Origin: JARRKU01 sp050305555
Lineage (GTDB): Bacteria > Desulfobacterota > Desulfobacteria > Desulfobacterales > Desulfosarcinaceae
Assembly (NCBI GenBank): GCA_050305555.1
Contig: JBNLFN010000055.1
Span: 12,908-76,907, forward strand
Direction: 5' to 3'
DNA: 64,000 bases
Position numbers and translations under genes: made by a program. This document shows, in pieces, positions 41,168 to 50,319 of the stretch (position 1 is its first letter; each line of letters opens with the position of its first letter). The notes below the pieces were generated by a model. That model was not told the origin of the DNA and did no database searches. It was given only the letters and a program-made list of their open reading frames with translations.

Positions 41168-44065
41168 ATGATTATTTCCTGCCCAGCCTGTAAAAAAAGG
41201 TATAAGATTGCAAAGAAACCAACATCCATGCCGGGTTCCATCCCGTGCCCTGCCTGTAAAGGGAAGATTCCGCTACTGCATACTGGATCAATACCCAAAA
41301 GTACTGCCCCTGAGATGCTACAAGTTACATGCCCTGGATGTCATCGAATTTATCGTATCCCCAAAGCCAGAATTCCCTCAGGCGCCAGGCGCGCGAAGTG
41401 CAAAGCATGCGGGCAAAGCATTAATGTCGCAAACTATCTGGGAAAACAGAACGCACGATTATCTCCTTCTTCATCCAGCACTTCAAAAAGCCCTTTAGCA
41501 CCGCCGCTTCCCAGAAAAGCAGCACCTGGTAGAACTCGAAAAGCATTTCGTCCAGCCAGACGCCGCTGGATCTTGATAGTGGTTCTCATTGGGATGGCGG
41601 TTGTGACGGCCTTGGGGATTCAGCTTTTTGTTTTTCGGCATTCCGCTACAAAGAGTGGGAGTGCACCCGCAGTAGAACTGCCCAAAACGCTGAATCCAAT
41701 CGTCAGTCTCAGTATTAATGTGCCCCGATTAATCGATTTGATGGAAAAGCAAATTAAGAACAAGGAGAATGAGGCTGGAAGATTTGCCAAATTGGCTCTG
41801 TTTCAGGGACAGAATCTAAAAAAGATAGAATTAACCGTATTCCCTGATGCTGAGCATGGCGTTTTAGCCACTTTAGCATTCAGGGGTGGCAGACAGATGT
41901 TTGTCAAGCGCATGCTTGATGATGAAGGCTTTTTGGGTGGTTATGTGGAGAACGTGGGTGAGGGGCTGTATCGGTTTAAAACACAAGCTTTTGCAGATGG
42001 CGGCTGGGGCAATTTCCCTGCAGATCTTTATGCATTGCGCTTGATCGGCGATGACTGCATTATGGCACCGCAGCATTATTTTGCGCAGCTTCCCGACGGG
42101 TTCGATTTAATCGGACATGCACCCGTGGTTCGGTTTGCCGATGCCTTTAAGCACAACGACAATGTGGCTGTACTGGCCATCCGATTTCCCAGAAAATTCA
42201 GCATCGGATGGGAACAAAAACTGGTTGGCCACGATTTGTTCAAGCAGGCCCCCCGAACGGAGATGTTCATCGGCCGGGGGATGATGCTTGTCCAGCAGTT
42301 GGCAGAACCGTTCAAACAATTGGAGTACATCGCTCTGGGGTTGAGAGTGGATGAGGGCCATCAGCGCACGTTAAGCTATGCCCAGCAGTTTTGGCCGGAA
42401 ATCAACGGCGCTGCAATATACCAAAAACTTCAAAACAAAAATACGGATTTATCCACTGGCGTGCTCGACCATATGGTTCGGCTTCTAGCGGACCCGCGAT
42501 TTGAAACGGGCGCCAGATTTAATGCCAATCGCCTGACCATCAATATGAGCTGGCAACCCGAAGATGACACGGCGGTGATTGCAGCGCTTTCCGAGGCGAC
42601 CACCGGACAACTGATTACTCGCCGTATCACCAGCAGTGGGAAGCCCACGCCCGGACCAGTGAAAACAGTATACACCGAATCCCCCCGATTGGTCCTGAAA
42701 CTTAACGGGAAACACCTTAAACGTGATTTGCCGGATTACATCAACCGGGCACTGTTTCCCGGCCAGTTTTGGGACACGGGTGTTGATCCCCATATGGCCC
42801 TTGAACTTGATCCCGTATCTATTCCCAATGCAGTTTTGGCCAAGGTTGATTATGAGATCCTCGATATTTTAACGCCCGATGGTCGTAGCATTATTCGCTC
42901 GGGCGACCCGCAGTTCAAAGCACCCCTCAACTTGAATGGCCGTTTTGCCAACACGATTCGGTTGGATGTGTCCCCAGGCAAACGGGCCAGCGACCTGGGT
43001 ACTGCCCGCCTGCGATTTAAAGTTAAGATACCTACAGTTATTACGCTCTTTGACTTTAAAGCCGATGCCGCCCAACAACCGCCAAAACATACCGGCCGCA
43101 CCGAGGTAGTGGCAGAGCGCATCGAAAAAGATATTGCTCAAGTCTCGACACAGGGGGGCGGCGACTTCTGGCTTTTTGCCTATGACGCAACCGGCCAGGC
43201 CATAAGTCCCAAGGAGTCGTTGGGATTTTCAAACCATAAATTCGTACGCTTTAGTGGAGTAATCGATAAGCTTCAGGTTGTCGTTGCTGAAAAGACACTT
43301 GATCATACCTTTGACATTGATGTTCAACTCAACGGCGGCCGAAAGCTTGAATTGAGCCACAAGCCCGAGGTCCCATCGCGGGTACGCCTGGACCTATCAC
43401 CTGTGTCCAAGTATGCGGTTTTTACGACTGAAGAAATTGCCAATCTGAAAGTGACGTGGATCGAAGGATCTGAGGTATGGTCCAAAGGTCTGAGCGTAAA
43501 GCTGCCCAACGGCCCATTCAGCGGTGAGGCCCAATGGGAGGCTTATTTTTTTGGTGCCAACAAAGTGCAAGTGGTGGATGGAACGCCCATGTGGTCCGGA
43601 GATGATATCAGTTATGCCGTTGAACACGAGCAACTCAAAAAGTGTCACGCTGCATTCGGCAAAGTCCGCTTGAAGGTAGCCGCCAAGATAGAGACCCTGC
43701 AATTTATAAGGACACCAAGCAAAGGTTTTATTTCGCGTCGAATCAGTACGGGCCAGAAAATCGAAGCGGCGTTCAATCAGAATGAAATTACCTATAAACC
43801 CGGCAAAGCCAAGATTCTCCAGATTCGCGCTTTTAATGCCGGCAATCGCCGTCTAAAAATGGATAATTTTACCAACAGCGGTAGGGATTTTCAGATACGC
43901 TATTTCTGGGGGGTCCCTGAAAGACTTGAAGTGGAAGTTGCCACCCAGCACATAGAACGTTTGATTACTTTTGACTTGCGCCCGCGGCCGGTGGATCTGA
44001 AAGCCTACAATGCATATCAACAGGAAGTCGCCCAACGCCGAATCGCCATCAAGACCCATAAGTAA
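41168..44065 (+). CDS. Large membrane-anchored protein with two MJ0042-type zinc ribbons
   Basis: A 965-residue protein. Two zinc-ribbon modules open it: MIISCPACKKRYKIAK...PCPACKGKIP and VTCPGCHRIYRIPK...AKCKACGQSI, both of the MJ0042/finger type. A Pro/Ser-rich linker and a single membrane helix (WILIVVLIGMAVVTALGIQL) follow, so the ribbons are cytosolic and the roughly 800-residue C-terminal part is exported. That part has beta-rich stretches but no family I recognise. The start at 41168 follows AAAGGAGGATCC closely; the upstream extension to 41141 is rejected. The layout suggests signalling or assembly across the membrane; function unknown. Confidence 0.8.
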   Translation: MIISCPACKKRYKIAKKPTSMPGSIPCPACKGKIPLLHTGSIPKSTAPEMLQVTCPGCHRIYRIPKARIPSGARRAKCKACGQSINVANYLGKQNARLSPSSSSTSKSPLAPPLPRKAAPGRTRKAFRPARRRWILIVVLIGMAVVTALGIQLFVFRHSATKSGSAPAVELPKTLNPIVSLSINVPRLIDLMEKQIKNKENEAGRFAKLALFQGQNLKKIELTVFPDAEHGVLATLAFRGGRQMFVKRMLDDEGFLGGYVENVGEGLYRFKTQAFADGGWGNFPADLYALRLIGDDCIMAPQHYFAQLPDGFDLIGHAPVVRFADAFKHNDNVAVLAIRFPRKFSIGWEQKLVGHDLFKQAPRTEMFIGRGMMLVQQLAEPFKQLEYIALGLRVDEGHQRTLSYAQQFWPEINGAAIYQKLQNKNTDLSTGVLDHMVRLLADPRFETGARFNANRLTINMSWQPEDDTAVIAALSEATTGQLITRRITSSGKPTPGPVKTVYTESPRLVLKLNGKHLKRDLPDYINRALFPGQFWDTGVDPHMALELDPVSIPNAVLAKVDYEILDILTPDGRSIIRSGDPQFKAPLNLNGRFANTIRLDVSPGKRASDLGTARLRFKVKIPTVITLFDFKADAAQQPPKHTGRTEVVAERIEKDIAQVSTQGGGDFWLFAYDATGQAISPKESLGFSNHKFVRFSGVIDKLQVVVAEKTLDHTFDIDVQLNGGRKLELSHKPEVPSRVRLDLSPVSKYAVFTTEEIANLKVTWIEGSEVWSKGLSVKLPNGPFSGEAQWEAYFFGANKVQVVDGTPMWSGDDISYAVEHEQLKKCHAAFGKVRLKVAAKIETLQFIRTPSKGFISRRISTGQKIEAAFNQNEITYKPGKAKILQIRAFNAGNRRLKMDNFTNSGRDFQIRYFWGVPERLEVEVATQHIERLITFDLRPRPVDLKAYNAYQQEVAQRRIAIKTHK

Positions 44066-44146
44066 ACGTCTTGTTTTGTCGGGCCAATGTGTTATTTTGG
44101 CTTCATGTATTAATTGTGCTGACAATCCGCTTTTAAATAGATTTGG

Positions 44147-44647
44147 ATGGCAACCGTGGGATATTGGAAAAAGTTAATTCGAGAGGCTTTATTCGTGTCG
44201 ATGCTGGCTTTGGCGCTGGCTTGCAGCGCCTATGCGGTGCGACCGTATGTTTTGCCGATCATTCCCCAGGCCGAGGATGTCGCGAGTATTGATTCCCCCG
44301 CGGGTCCAATTGCTTTTATCGCATTGGATGACGCCCATGGCCATTTTGAGAAGGGTACCGCCATTTTTGCCGATGCACGACCCCGGCAGGCATATGACGC
44401 CGGCCATATTCGCGGGGCGATGCATTTGGACCCTGCGGAATTTGACACGTGGTCCCTACAGATTTTTGCTGAAGTTCCGGCCGATGCGATGATCATCGCC
44501 TATTGCGATGGGGTGCAGTGTGATTTGAGCCATGAATTGGCTGAAAAATTGATATGGTTGGGCTATGAAAAAGTCGCTGTTCTCAAAAACGGTTGGGCGC
44601 AGTGGCAATCTCATCATTTCGCAGTGAGCGGCCCAGCAGATTCATAA
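44147..44647 (+). CDS. Membrane-anchored rhodanese-like protein
   Basis: A 166-residue exported or membrane-tethered rhodanese domain. The N-terminal helix (LFVSMLALALACSAYAV) is a signal or anchor. The rhodanese fold has FADARPRQAYDAGHIRGAMHL, then the active-site loop around IIAYCDGVQCDLSHELAEKL, with a nucleophilic Cys in YCDG, and the end KVAVLKNGWAQWQ. It would move sulfane sulfur in the periplasm or bind oxyanions. No ribosome-binding site is clear at the ATG 44147; start uncertain. It follows the zinc-ribbon protein gene by 81 bases on the same strand. Confidence 0.88.
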   Translation: MATVGYWKKLIREALFVSMLALALACSAYAVRPYVLPIIPQAEDVASIDSPAGPIAFIALDDAHGHFEKGTAIFADARPRQAYDAGHIRGAMHLDPAEFDTWSLQIFAEVPADAMIIAYCDGVQCDLSHELAEKLIWLGYEKVAVLKNGWAQWQSHHFAVSGPADS

Positions 44648-44813
44648 ATCGTATCCATCCGGTTTCGATGTTGACACCTCTTCCCAGCCGCCTATAATGG
44701 AGTCATCACTTGTTTGCCAATCTGCGGCGATGCTTCTGTTTACACTGCCTTTCTTGTTGATATCATTTAATAAAAAATCCAAACAGTGAGTGATGGCACA
44801 AGGAGGGATGAAG

Positions 44814-47042
44814 ATGTCATTTTACTCCGCGTCGGTATGGCGACCCAAAAATTATTGGGTTGACGCTGCCCTTGACTACGGCATTGATCGATGGCAACGT
44901 TCGATACTTTTTTGGGATGTGATGCGCCAAAGGGGAAACAACTATTTGGCGCATGTGCGGGCCGGCCAACCACCGGTGGTGATTTTTGACTATGATACGA
45001 TTCTTGACGGACGTGAGTTTGATCCCCCGGTAAATTATGCTTTGGTCAAGATCTGTGAACGCCGTGGCGGCGAAGCAGATCGACGCCGGGAGACGCGTTT
45101 GGCTCAAATCCGGCGGAAAAATATTCCGGCAACGGCCCTTCGGCCGAAAGGCGGGCCGGTCCGACCCTTGGTCGTCATCGACCCCCGGGCGGGCCATGGG
45201 CCTGGTGTTGGCGGATCCAAAATTGATTCCCAGATCGGTGTGGCCCTGGATTATGGTTATCCTGTTTACTTTATCATGTTCTTTCCTGATCCGGAGCCGG
45301 ATCAAACGATCGCCGCGGTGCAAAAGGCTGAAATTCGGTTTCTGGAGGAGGTGGCCCGCCGCCATGCGGATGCCCCCAAACCGGCGGTGATCGGCAATTG
45401 TCAGGCCGGTTGGGCCGCCGCCCTCATTGGCGCCGACCGGCCGGATGTTGTGGGTCCTATGGTGTTTAACGGCTCACCGCTATCGTACTGGGGTGGCGTG
45501 GAAGGGGCCAATCCCATGCGCTACAAGGGCGGACTAAGCGGTGGCACCTGGTCGACCTCCTTTTGGTCCGATATCGGTAATGGTGAATTTGACGGCGCAC
45601 ATTTGGTTGCCGGTTTTGAGGATCTTAACCCGGCAAACACCTATTGGGGTAAAGACTATCACCTGTTTGCGAATGTCGACACCGAAGCGGAGCGGTTTTT
45701 GACTTTTGAAAAATGGTGGGGCGGTTTTTTTAAACTCAGCGCCCAGGAGATTGGCTTCATTACCAGCAGCCTCTTTGTGGGCAATGAATTGGAAAAGGGG
45801 ATGCTGGAATTGGAAGAAGGCAAACCCATCAACCTGAAAAATTTTAAGGAACCCATCTTTGTTTTCGCTTCCAGCGGCGATAACATTACGCCCCCGCCCC
45901 AGGCGCTGAATTGGATTGTCAAAGTCTACGGATCCGTAGCAGAGATTAAACGTCAGGGGCAAATCATCATTTACATGGTCCACGAGAATATTGGTCACCT
46001 GGGAATCTTTGTTTCCAGCCGGGTGGCCACCAAGGAGCATCGCGAAATCATCAGTTGCCTGGAAATGGTGGAGTATCTAGTGCCCGGTCTCTATGAGATG
46101 GTGATTACGGAAAAAGCGGACAACCCGGATATCGGCGATTATGGCGTTCAGTTTGAAGCGCGCGACATGTCGGATATATTGGCCCTGGACGACGGCCTGG
46201 AAGATGAAGAGGCTTTTGTGCCTGTGGCCGATATTTCCCAGTCCAATGATATGGCTTATCGCCAATGGGTCCGGCCCTGGATGCGGATGGTCGCCAACCC
46301 CTGGCTGGCGGAATGGTCACGGCAGATGCACCCCTTGCGTATCCGTTATTACGGATGGTCGGATTTGAACCCCTTGAGTTGGCCGCTGGTGCCTTTGTCC
46401 AAGCATGTCAGGGACCATCGCCAAACCGTGGGCGAAAACAATCCTTTTGTTGCCTTTGAAAAGACCTTTTCGCGCATGACCACCCAAGCCCTGAATTACT
46501 ACCGCGATGTTCGCGATCAAACCCAGGAGTTTCTTTTCAAGGCCATGTACGATAATACATGGTCCAATTTTTGGTGGCATGCGGATGAGCGTCCTGATGC
46601 TGAGCAAGTTGCCCAGGCTGCAAAGGACCGGAAACGCCGTGAACGCGCTTTTGCCGGAAGGCATGCGGATCAGGGGGGCTTTGCCGAGGCTGTCCTGCGT
46701 ATTATAATTGCAGTGGCGGGGGTGAACCGTTCCCTTGACAAACGCGAACTCGAAGTCGCCGGCGATATCGTTCGTCAGCATAAACACTACAAAAAATTGA
46801 CGCCTGCGATGATCAAAAAGATGATCAGAACCCAAGCCCGCATTCTATCCGCTGATTTCCAACGCGCCTTGGATGGAATCGCCGTGATGCTGCCCACCCA
46901 AAAACAACGCAAGGAAGCCTTTGACATTGCTATTAAAATCGCTTTGGCTGATTTGCGGGTGGGCACCGACGAGCGTGATATTTTGACCGATATTCGTAAT
47001 ATTTTGAAGCTGGATCGCAAGGATATCAAAGGGAAACAATGA
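44814..47042 (+). CDS. DUF3141 protein: PhaC-like hydrolase with C-terminal TerB-like domain
   Basis: A 742-residue cytosolic protein. Residues 1 to about 550 match the DUF3141/polyhydroxyalkanoate-synthase-like alpha/beta hydrolase: WRPKNYWVDAALDYGIDRWQ, VVIFDYDTILDGREFDPPVN, then the nucleophile elbow IGNCQAGWAA with Cys instead of Ser (GxCxG as in PhaC), and the late Asp/His region FVFASSGDNITPPPQA and VHENIGHLG. The last 120 residues (EAVLRIIIAVAGVNRSLDKRE ... RVGTDERDILTDIRNIL) look like a helical TerB-type domain. It may act on 3-hydroxyacyl or similar thioesters; substrate unknown. AAGGAGGG precedes the ATG at 44814 by 6 bases. Transcribed toward the CoA-transferase gene, which is convergent. 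Confidence 0.85.
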   Translation: MSFYSASVWRPKNYWVDAALDYGIDRWQRSILFWDVMRQRGNNYLAHVRAGQPPVVIFDYDTILDGREFDPPVNYALVKICERRGGEADRRRETRLAQIRRKNIPATALRPKGGPVRPLVVIDPRAGHGPGVGGSKIDSQIGVALDYGYPVYFIMFFPDPEPDQTIAAVQKAEIRFLEEVARRHADAPKPAVIGNCQAGWAAALIGADRPDVVGPMVFNGSPLSYWGGVEGANPMRYKGGLSGGTWSTSFWSDIGNGEFDGAHLVAGFEDLNPANTYWGKDYHLFANVDTEAERFLTFEKWWGGFFKLSAQEIGFITSSLFVGNELEKGMLELEEGKPINLKNFKEPIFVFASSGDNITPPPQALNWIVKVYGSVAEIKRQGQIIIYMVHENIGHLGIFVSSRVATKEHREIISCLEMVEYLVPGLYEMVITEKADNPDIGDYGVQFEARDMSDILALDDGLEDEEAFVPVADISQSNDMAYRQWVRPWMRMVANPWLAEWSRQMHPLRIRYYGWSDLNPLSWPLVPLSKHVRDHRQTVGENNPFVAFEKTFSRMTTQALNYYRDVRDQTQEFLFKAMYDNTWSNFWWHADERPDAEQVAQAAKDRKRRERAFAGRHADQGGFAEAVLRIIIAVAGVNRSLDKRELEVAGDIVRQHKHYKKLTPAMIKKMIRTQARILSADFQRALDGIAVMLPTQKQRKEAFDIAIKIALADLRVGTDERDILTDIRNILKLDRKDIKGKQ

Positions 47043-47057
47043 CCTTCTTTTTCGGCA

Positions 47058-49076
47058 TTACTTTTTGGGTCCCATCTTTTGGAGCGCCTGACCGGCTTCT
47101 TGACGGCTGTTGTAAATATGGGGGGATACGCCGCGATTTTTAAGCGCATCCCCGATTTTCATACGGATGAAAGTGCTTGTGGTATAGCGGGTCACCCCCG
47201 AGTAAAAGCGATCGACCAGTCGTTTGACCATCTCCGTATAAGGCGCCACAAGGCCGGGCAATATTTCAAAGTTGTCGTAGTTGACGATGGTATAGACCTT
47301 TTGCTTAAGCGGTGAAAGAAGAGCCTCCACCGCGGTTTCAATACGTTCGATAGTCTCCGGATGATTGACGGCATACCCTTCAAAATTGACAAAAAAGAGG
47401 TTGGCTTCCGGATTGTAGCTAAGTCGCTGTCCCAACGGGATGCGCACCAGGTCGGGTTTGAGATTCATGGCCTGGGATTGGAAAATCCGCGTATCCATGA
47501 GTGCCGGTGCCTGTTTGATCACCGGTTTGAAATCCATGTGGGCCAGAATATCTTTTTCCAGATCCACACCCGGCGCAATTTCTTTCAATTCCATACCGTC
47601 CCGGCTCAAAATCAGGACACATCGTTCGGTGATGTACAGGACCGGCTGGTCTTTCTCTGCAGCATAAGCACCGCTGAAGGTTACCTGCTCGACGTGATCC
47701 ACAAATTTTCTTATTTTACCCTCTTGCGCTATGTGCAGCCGGTTGTTTTCAATGCGCACCTTTAGACCGCCGGCCGTAAAGGTCCCCACGAAGATCACTT
47801 TTTTGGCGTTTTGGCTGATATTGATGAATCCACCGGCCCCGGCCAGCTTGGGACCGAATTTGCTCACATTGAGGTTGCCGTGCCGGTCGGCCTGGGCCAA
47901 ACCTAAAAAAGCCATGTCCAAGCCGCCGCCATCGTAAAAATCAAACTGAGCGGGCTGATCAATCAAAGCCTCGGTATTGACGGCTGCGCCAAAATTCAAT
48001 CCCCCGGCAGGCAAGCCGCCGATAACCCCCGGTTCGGCTGTCAATGTGATTAAATCCAGGATTTTTTCCTCATTGGCGATACTGGATATGCCTTCGGGCA
48101 TGCCGATACCCAGGTTGACCACGCTGTTGGGTCTAAGTTCAAATGCCGCGCGCCGGGCGATGATTTTACGGGCATCCAATTCAAGGGGCGCCAGGCTTTG
48201 TACGGGCACTTTGATTTCACTGCTGAACGAAGGATCGTATGGGGTGCCGAAAGTCTGCCAGTGATTTTCCGGTGAGGCCTGGACCACGCAGTCCACCATA
48301 ATGCCGGGGATTTTAACTTGCCGGGCGTTGAGGCTGCCGGCTTCGGCAATGCGTTCCACCTGGACGATTACAAAACCGCCGGCATTTCGGGCGGCGGTGG
48401 CGATGGCCAGCGACTCTAGCGTAAGGGCCTCTTTTTCCATGGTGATGTTGCCGTCCGTATCGGCGGTGGTCCCCCTGATAACGGCCACCTGGATGGGAAA
48501 CGTTTTATAGGCCAGATATTCTTTGCCGTCGAAGGTGATCAATTCGACGATCTCTTCTGTGGTCAGGGCGTTGATTTTACCGCCACCGTTGCGTGGATCC
48601 ACAAAGGTGCCTAATCCCACCGAACTGATGGTACGGGGTTTGTGGGCGGCGCTGTCGCGATACATGTGCGAGATGACCCCTTGGGGAAGATTATAGGCTT
48701 CGATTTTGTTGTCGATGGCCAATTGCTGGAGCTTGGGCACCAGGCCCCAGTGACCGCCAATGACGCGTCTGACCAAACCCGTGTGTCCCAGATGGTTGAG
48801 CCCCCGTTGTGCACCGTCACCTTGTCCGGCCGCGTAAATCAAGGTCAGGTCCTTGGGCGTTCCAGTCTCCAGGAAGTATTGTTCAAGGGCAATGGCGATC
48901 GCTTCGGCAAACCCGGTACCCACAAACCCGCCGGTGGCCACCGTATCCCCATTGCCAATCAAACGCACCGCCTCCTGGGCCGTGACGATTTTGCCCTTTT
49001 TGGCGGTTTGGGGCGGCAAAGACGACAGCACCGGATGGACCGTTGATGGGTTTGGGTTTGTCTCTTTTTTGCCCAT
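47058..49076 (-). CDS. Family I acyl-CoA/acetate CoA-transferase, extended
   Basis: A 672-residue CoA-transferase with both the alpha-like (about 25-260) and beta-like (about 290-540) halves fused: AQEAVRLIGNGDTVATGGFV, VGLGTFVDPRNGGGKIN, then GIGMPEGISSIANEE and TAEPGVIGGLPAGGLNFG, where the glutamate is the probable CoA-ester nucleophile. It resembles propionate/acetate CoA-transferases. A further roughly 130-residue C-terminal extension (from about 540; DFKPVIKQAPALMDTRIF ... MKIGDALKNRGVSPHIYNS) is present and unexplained. The ATG follows GGAGG by 7 bases. It lies just downstream of the CODH/ACS operon on the same strand, so it may convert acetate or other acids to CoA esters to feed acetyl-CoA use; an independent promoter is probable because a terminator precedes it. 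Confidence 0.92.
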   Translation of the reverse strand: MGKKETNPNPSTVHPVLSSLPPQTAKKGKIVTAQEAVRLIGNGDTVATGGFVGTGFAEAIAIALEQYFLETGTPKDLTLIYAAGQGDGAQRGLNHLGHTGLVRRVIGGHWGLVPKLQQLAIDNKIEAYNLPQGVISHMYRDSAAHKPRTISSVGLGTFVDPRNGGGKINALTTEEIVELITFDGKEYLAYKTFPIQVAVIRGTTADTDGNITMEKEALTLESLAIATAARNAGGFVIVQVERIAEAGSLNARQVKIPGIMVDCVVQASPENHWQTFGTPYDPSFSSEIKVPVQSLAPLELDARKIIARRAAFELRPNSVVNLGIGMPEGISSIANEEKILDLITLTAEPGVIGGLPAGGLNFGAAVNTEALIDQPAQFDFYDGGGLDMAFLGLAQADRHGNLNVSKFGPKLAGAGGFINISQNAKKVIFVGTFTAGGLKVRIENNRLHIAQEGKIRKFVDHVEQVTFSGAYAAEKDQPVLYITERCVLILSRDGMELKEIAPGVDLEKDILAHMDFKPVIKQAPALMDTRIFQSQAMNLKPDLVRIPLGQRLSYNPEANLFFVNFEGYAVNHPETIERIETAVEALLSPLKQKVYTIVNYDNFEILPGLVAPYTEMVKRLVDRFYSGVTRYTTSTFIRMKIGDALKNRGVSPHIYNSRQEAGQALQKMGPKK

Positions 49077-49279
49077 GACATGCCTCCGGGTTTCATTTCC
49101 AGGTTATAAGATGCAGATCGATCCTATCCAAGGCAATCCACAACACCTTTTTTATGACCAGGGTTGATTCTTTTGAACCAATGATCGTTTACCGCTATAG
49201 CTATCGGGGTGCCCGTGCGTTGCATGATGCAAAATGATAGCTGCCCAGGTGCGCAGCGTCAAGGTGATTTGCCACGGCC

Positions 49280-49316
49280 CAAAAACAAAGCGCCCCTCCC
49301 GAGTGGGAGAGGCGCT
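49280..49316 (-). terminator. Intrinsic terminator of the CODH/ACS operon
   Basis: On the minus strand AGCGCCTCTCCC pairs with GGGAGGGGCGCT (one mismatch, 4-base loop, 49316-49289), followed by TTTGTTTTT. It lies about 22 bases after the acsE stop. Confidence 0.8.
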
Positions 49317-49338
49317 ATTGAGTTCGGGTGCTTTGTAA

Positions 49339-50235
49339 CTACACTTCCAACCAGGAGTCCGAGTACAAGGAATTGCCCATGATGACATTATAGGTTTTGG
49401 CATAGTCCTGCATCTCTTTGGGCAGGCCGGCCATATCGGGCGTATTACCGTCCATCATGCCATAGATCAGGTCCACGATGTCCTGGCGCTGTCCCTTGGC
49501 AATGGCGGTGAGCTGCTCGTCGCGCGGGTCGGAGATGACCGAAATCATGCCGCACTTTTCAAGCATCACCATATAGGTCTGGTTCAGGATGGGTCGCAGA
49601 TGCTCAGGCGGTCCATTGGAGATGTTGGATAAACCGCAGGTGCTTTTGGCACCGGGGGACATGTCCGGGATCATCTTCTGAAACTCCATCAGGCTAATGG
49701 CCTGGGGTTGCTGTATGTTTACCGGTGTGACAATGCCGTCCACCCAGATCTTTTCGTTGGGGATGCCGGCTTCGTTGGCAAAATAGAGCAGCTCCACGCA
49801 TAGGGCGGCGCGCTCGTTTTCATCTCGCGGCAGACCTTCGGGGCCCCACATCAATGCGATAAAATCGGCGTTGTGCTCAGCAACCAGCGGTACCATGCGC
49901 TCATAGCGCTCGGGACGGGCCATGATGGAGTTCACGATGTGCGGGGTGCCGCTGGGGATTGGCTTGATCACCTTCAATGCGGCTTCGATGGCGTCAATGT
50001 TGGAAGTATCCAAGGCCAATGGCACATCCGGAACCACCTCCTGCACCACTTCCACCACCCAAGGCATCAATTCATGACCGTCTTTTTTGGCTGGTCCCAG
50101 GTTAATGTCAATGTAATCCATGCCCTTTTCTTTCTGAAAAAGGGCCTCTTCCTGGATCGGCTTAGGATCACGCGCTTTGAACGCGGCGCCTATCTTTTTG
50201 GAAATCACATTTAAGCTTTCGCCGATGAGTAACAT
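49339..50235 (-). CDS. acsE: Methyltetrahydrofolate:corrinoid/iron-sulfur protein methyltransferase
   Basis: A 298-residue pterin-binding TIM barrel that carries the methyl group from methyl-tetrahydrofolate to the cobalt of the corrinoid protein AcsCD. The fold markers are MLLIGESLNVISKKIG, DYIDINLGPAKKDGHELMPW, PLALDTSNIDAIEAALKV and GTPHIVNSIMARPERYERM; STCGLSNISNGPPEHLR is the second pterin-binding region. It is last in the acs operon, after acsC, but separated by a terminator-like hairpin. The ATG at 50235 has GGGAGGAG 2-5 bases before it; an upstream frame to 50310 reads through that hairpin and is rejected. The family assignment is strengthened by its operon. Confidence 0.93.
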   Translation of the reverse strand: MLLIGESLNVISKKIGAAFKARDPKPIQEEALFQKEKGMDYIDINLGPAKKDGHELMPWVVEVVQEVVPDVPLALDTSNIDAIEAALKVIKPIPSGTPHIVNSIMARPERYERMVPLVAEHNADFIALMWGPEGLPRDENERAALCVELLYFANEAGIPNEKIWVDGIVTPVNIQQPQAISLMEFQKMIPDMSPGAKSTCGLSNISNGPPEHLRPILNQTYMVMLEKCGMISVISDPRDEQLTAIAKGQRQDIVDLIYGMMDGNTPDMAGLPKEMQDYAKTYNVIMGNSLYSDSWLEV

Positions 50236-50277
50236 ATCTCCTCCCAATTTTTTTACTGCTGGTGATTGGTTTAATGA

Positions 50278-50310
50278 AAAAAGATGGGCGGCTGCCGAGC
50301 AGCCGCCCAT
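50278..50310 (-). terminator. Terminator-like hairpin between acsC and acsE
   Basis: On the minus strand ATGGGCGGCTGC pairs perfectly with GCAGCCGCCCAT (12 pairs, 3-base loop, 50310-50284) and is followed by CTTTTTTC. It lies between the acsC stop and the acsE start. It probably reduces expression of acsE relative to acsC or separates two transcripts. Confidence 0.7.
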
Positions 50311-50319
50311 TTGACAGAA

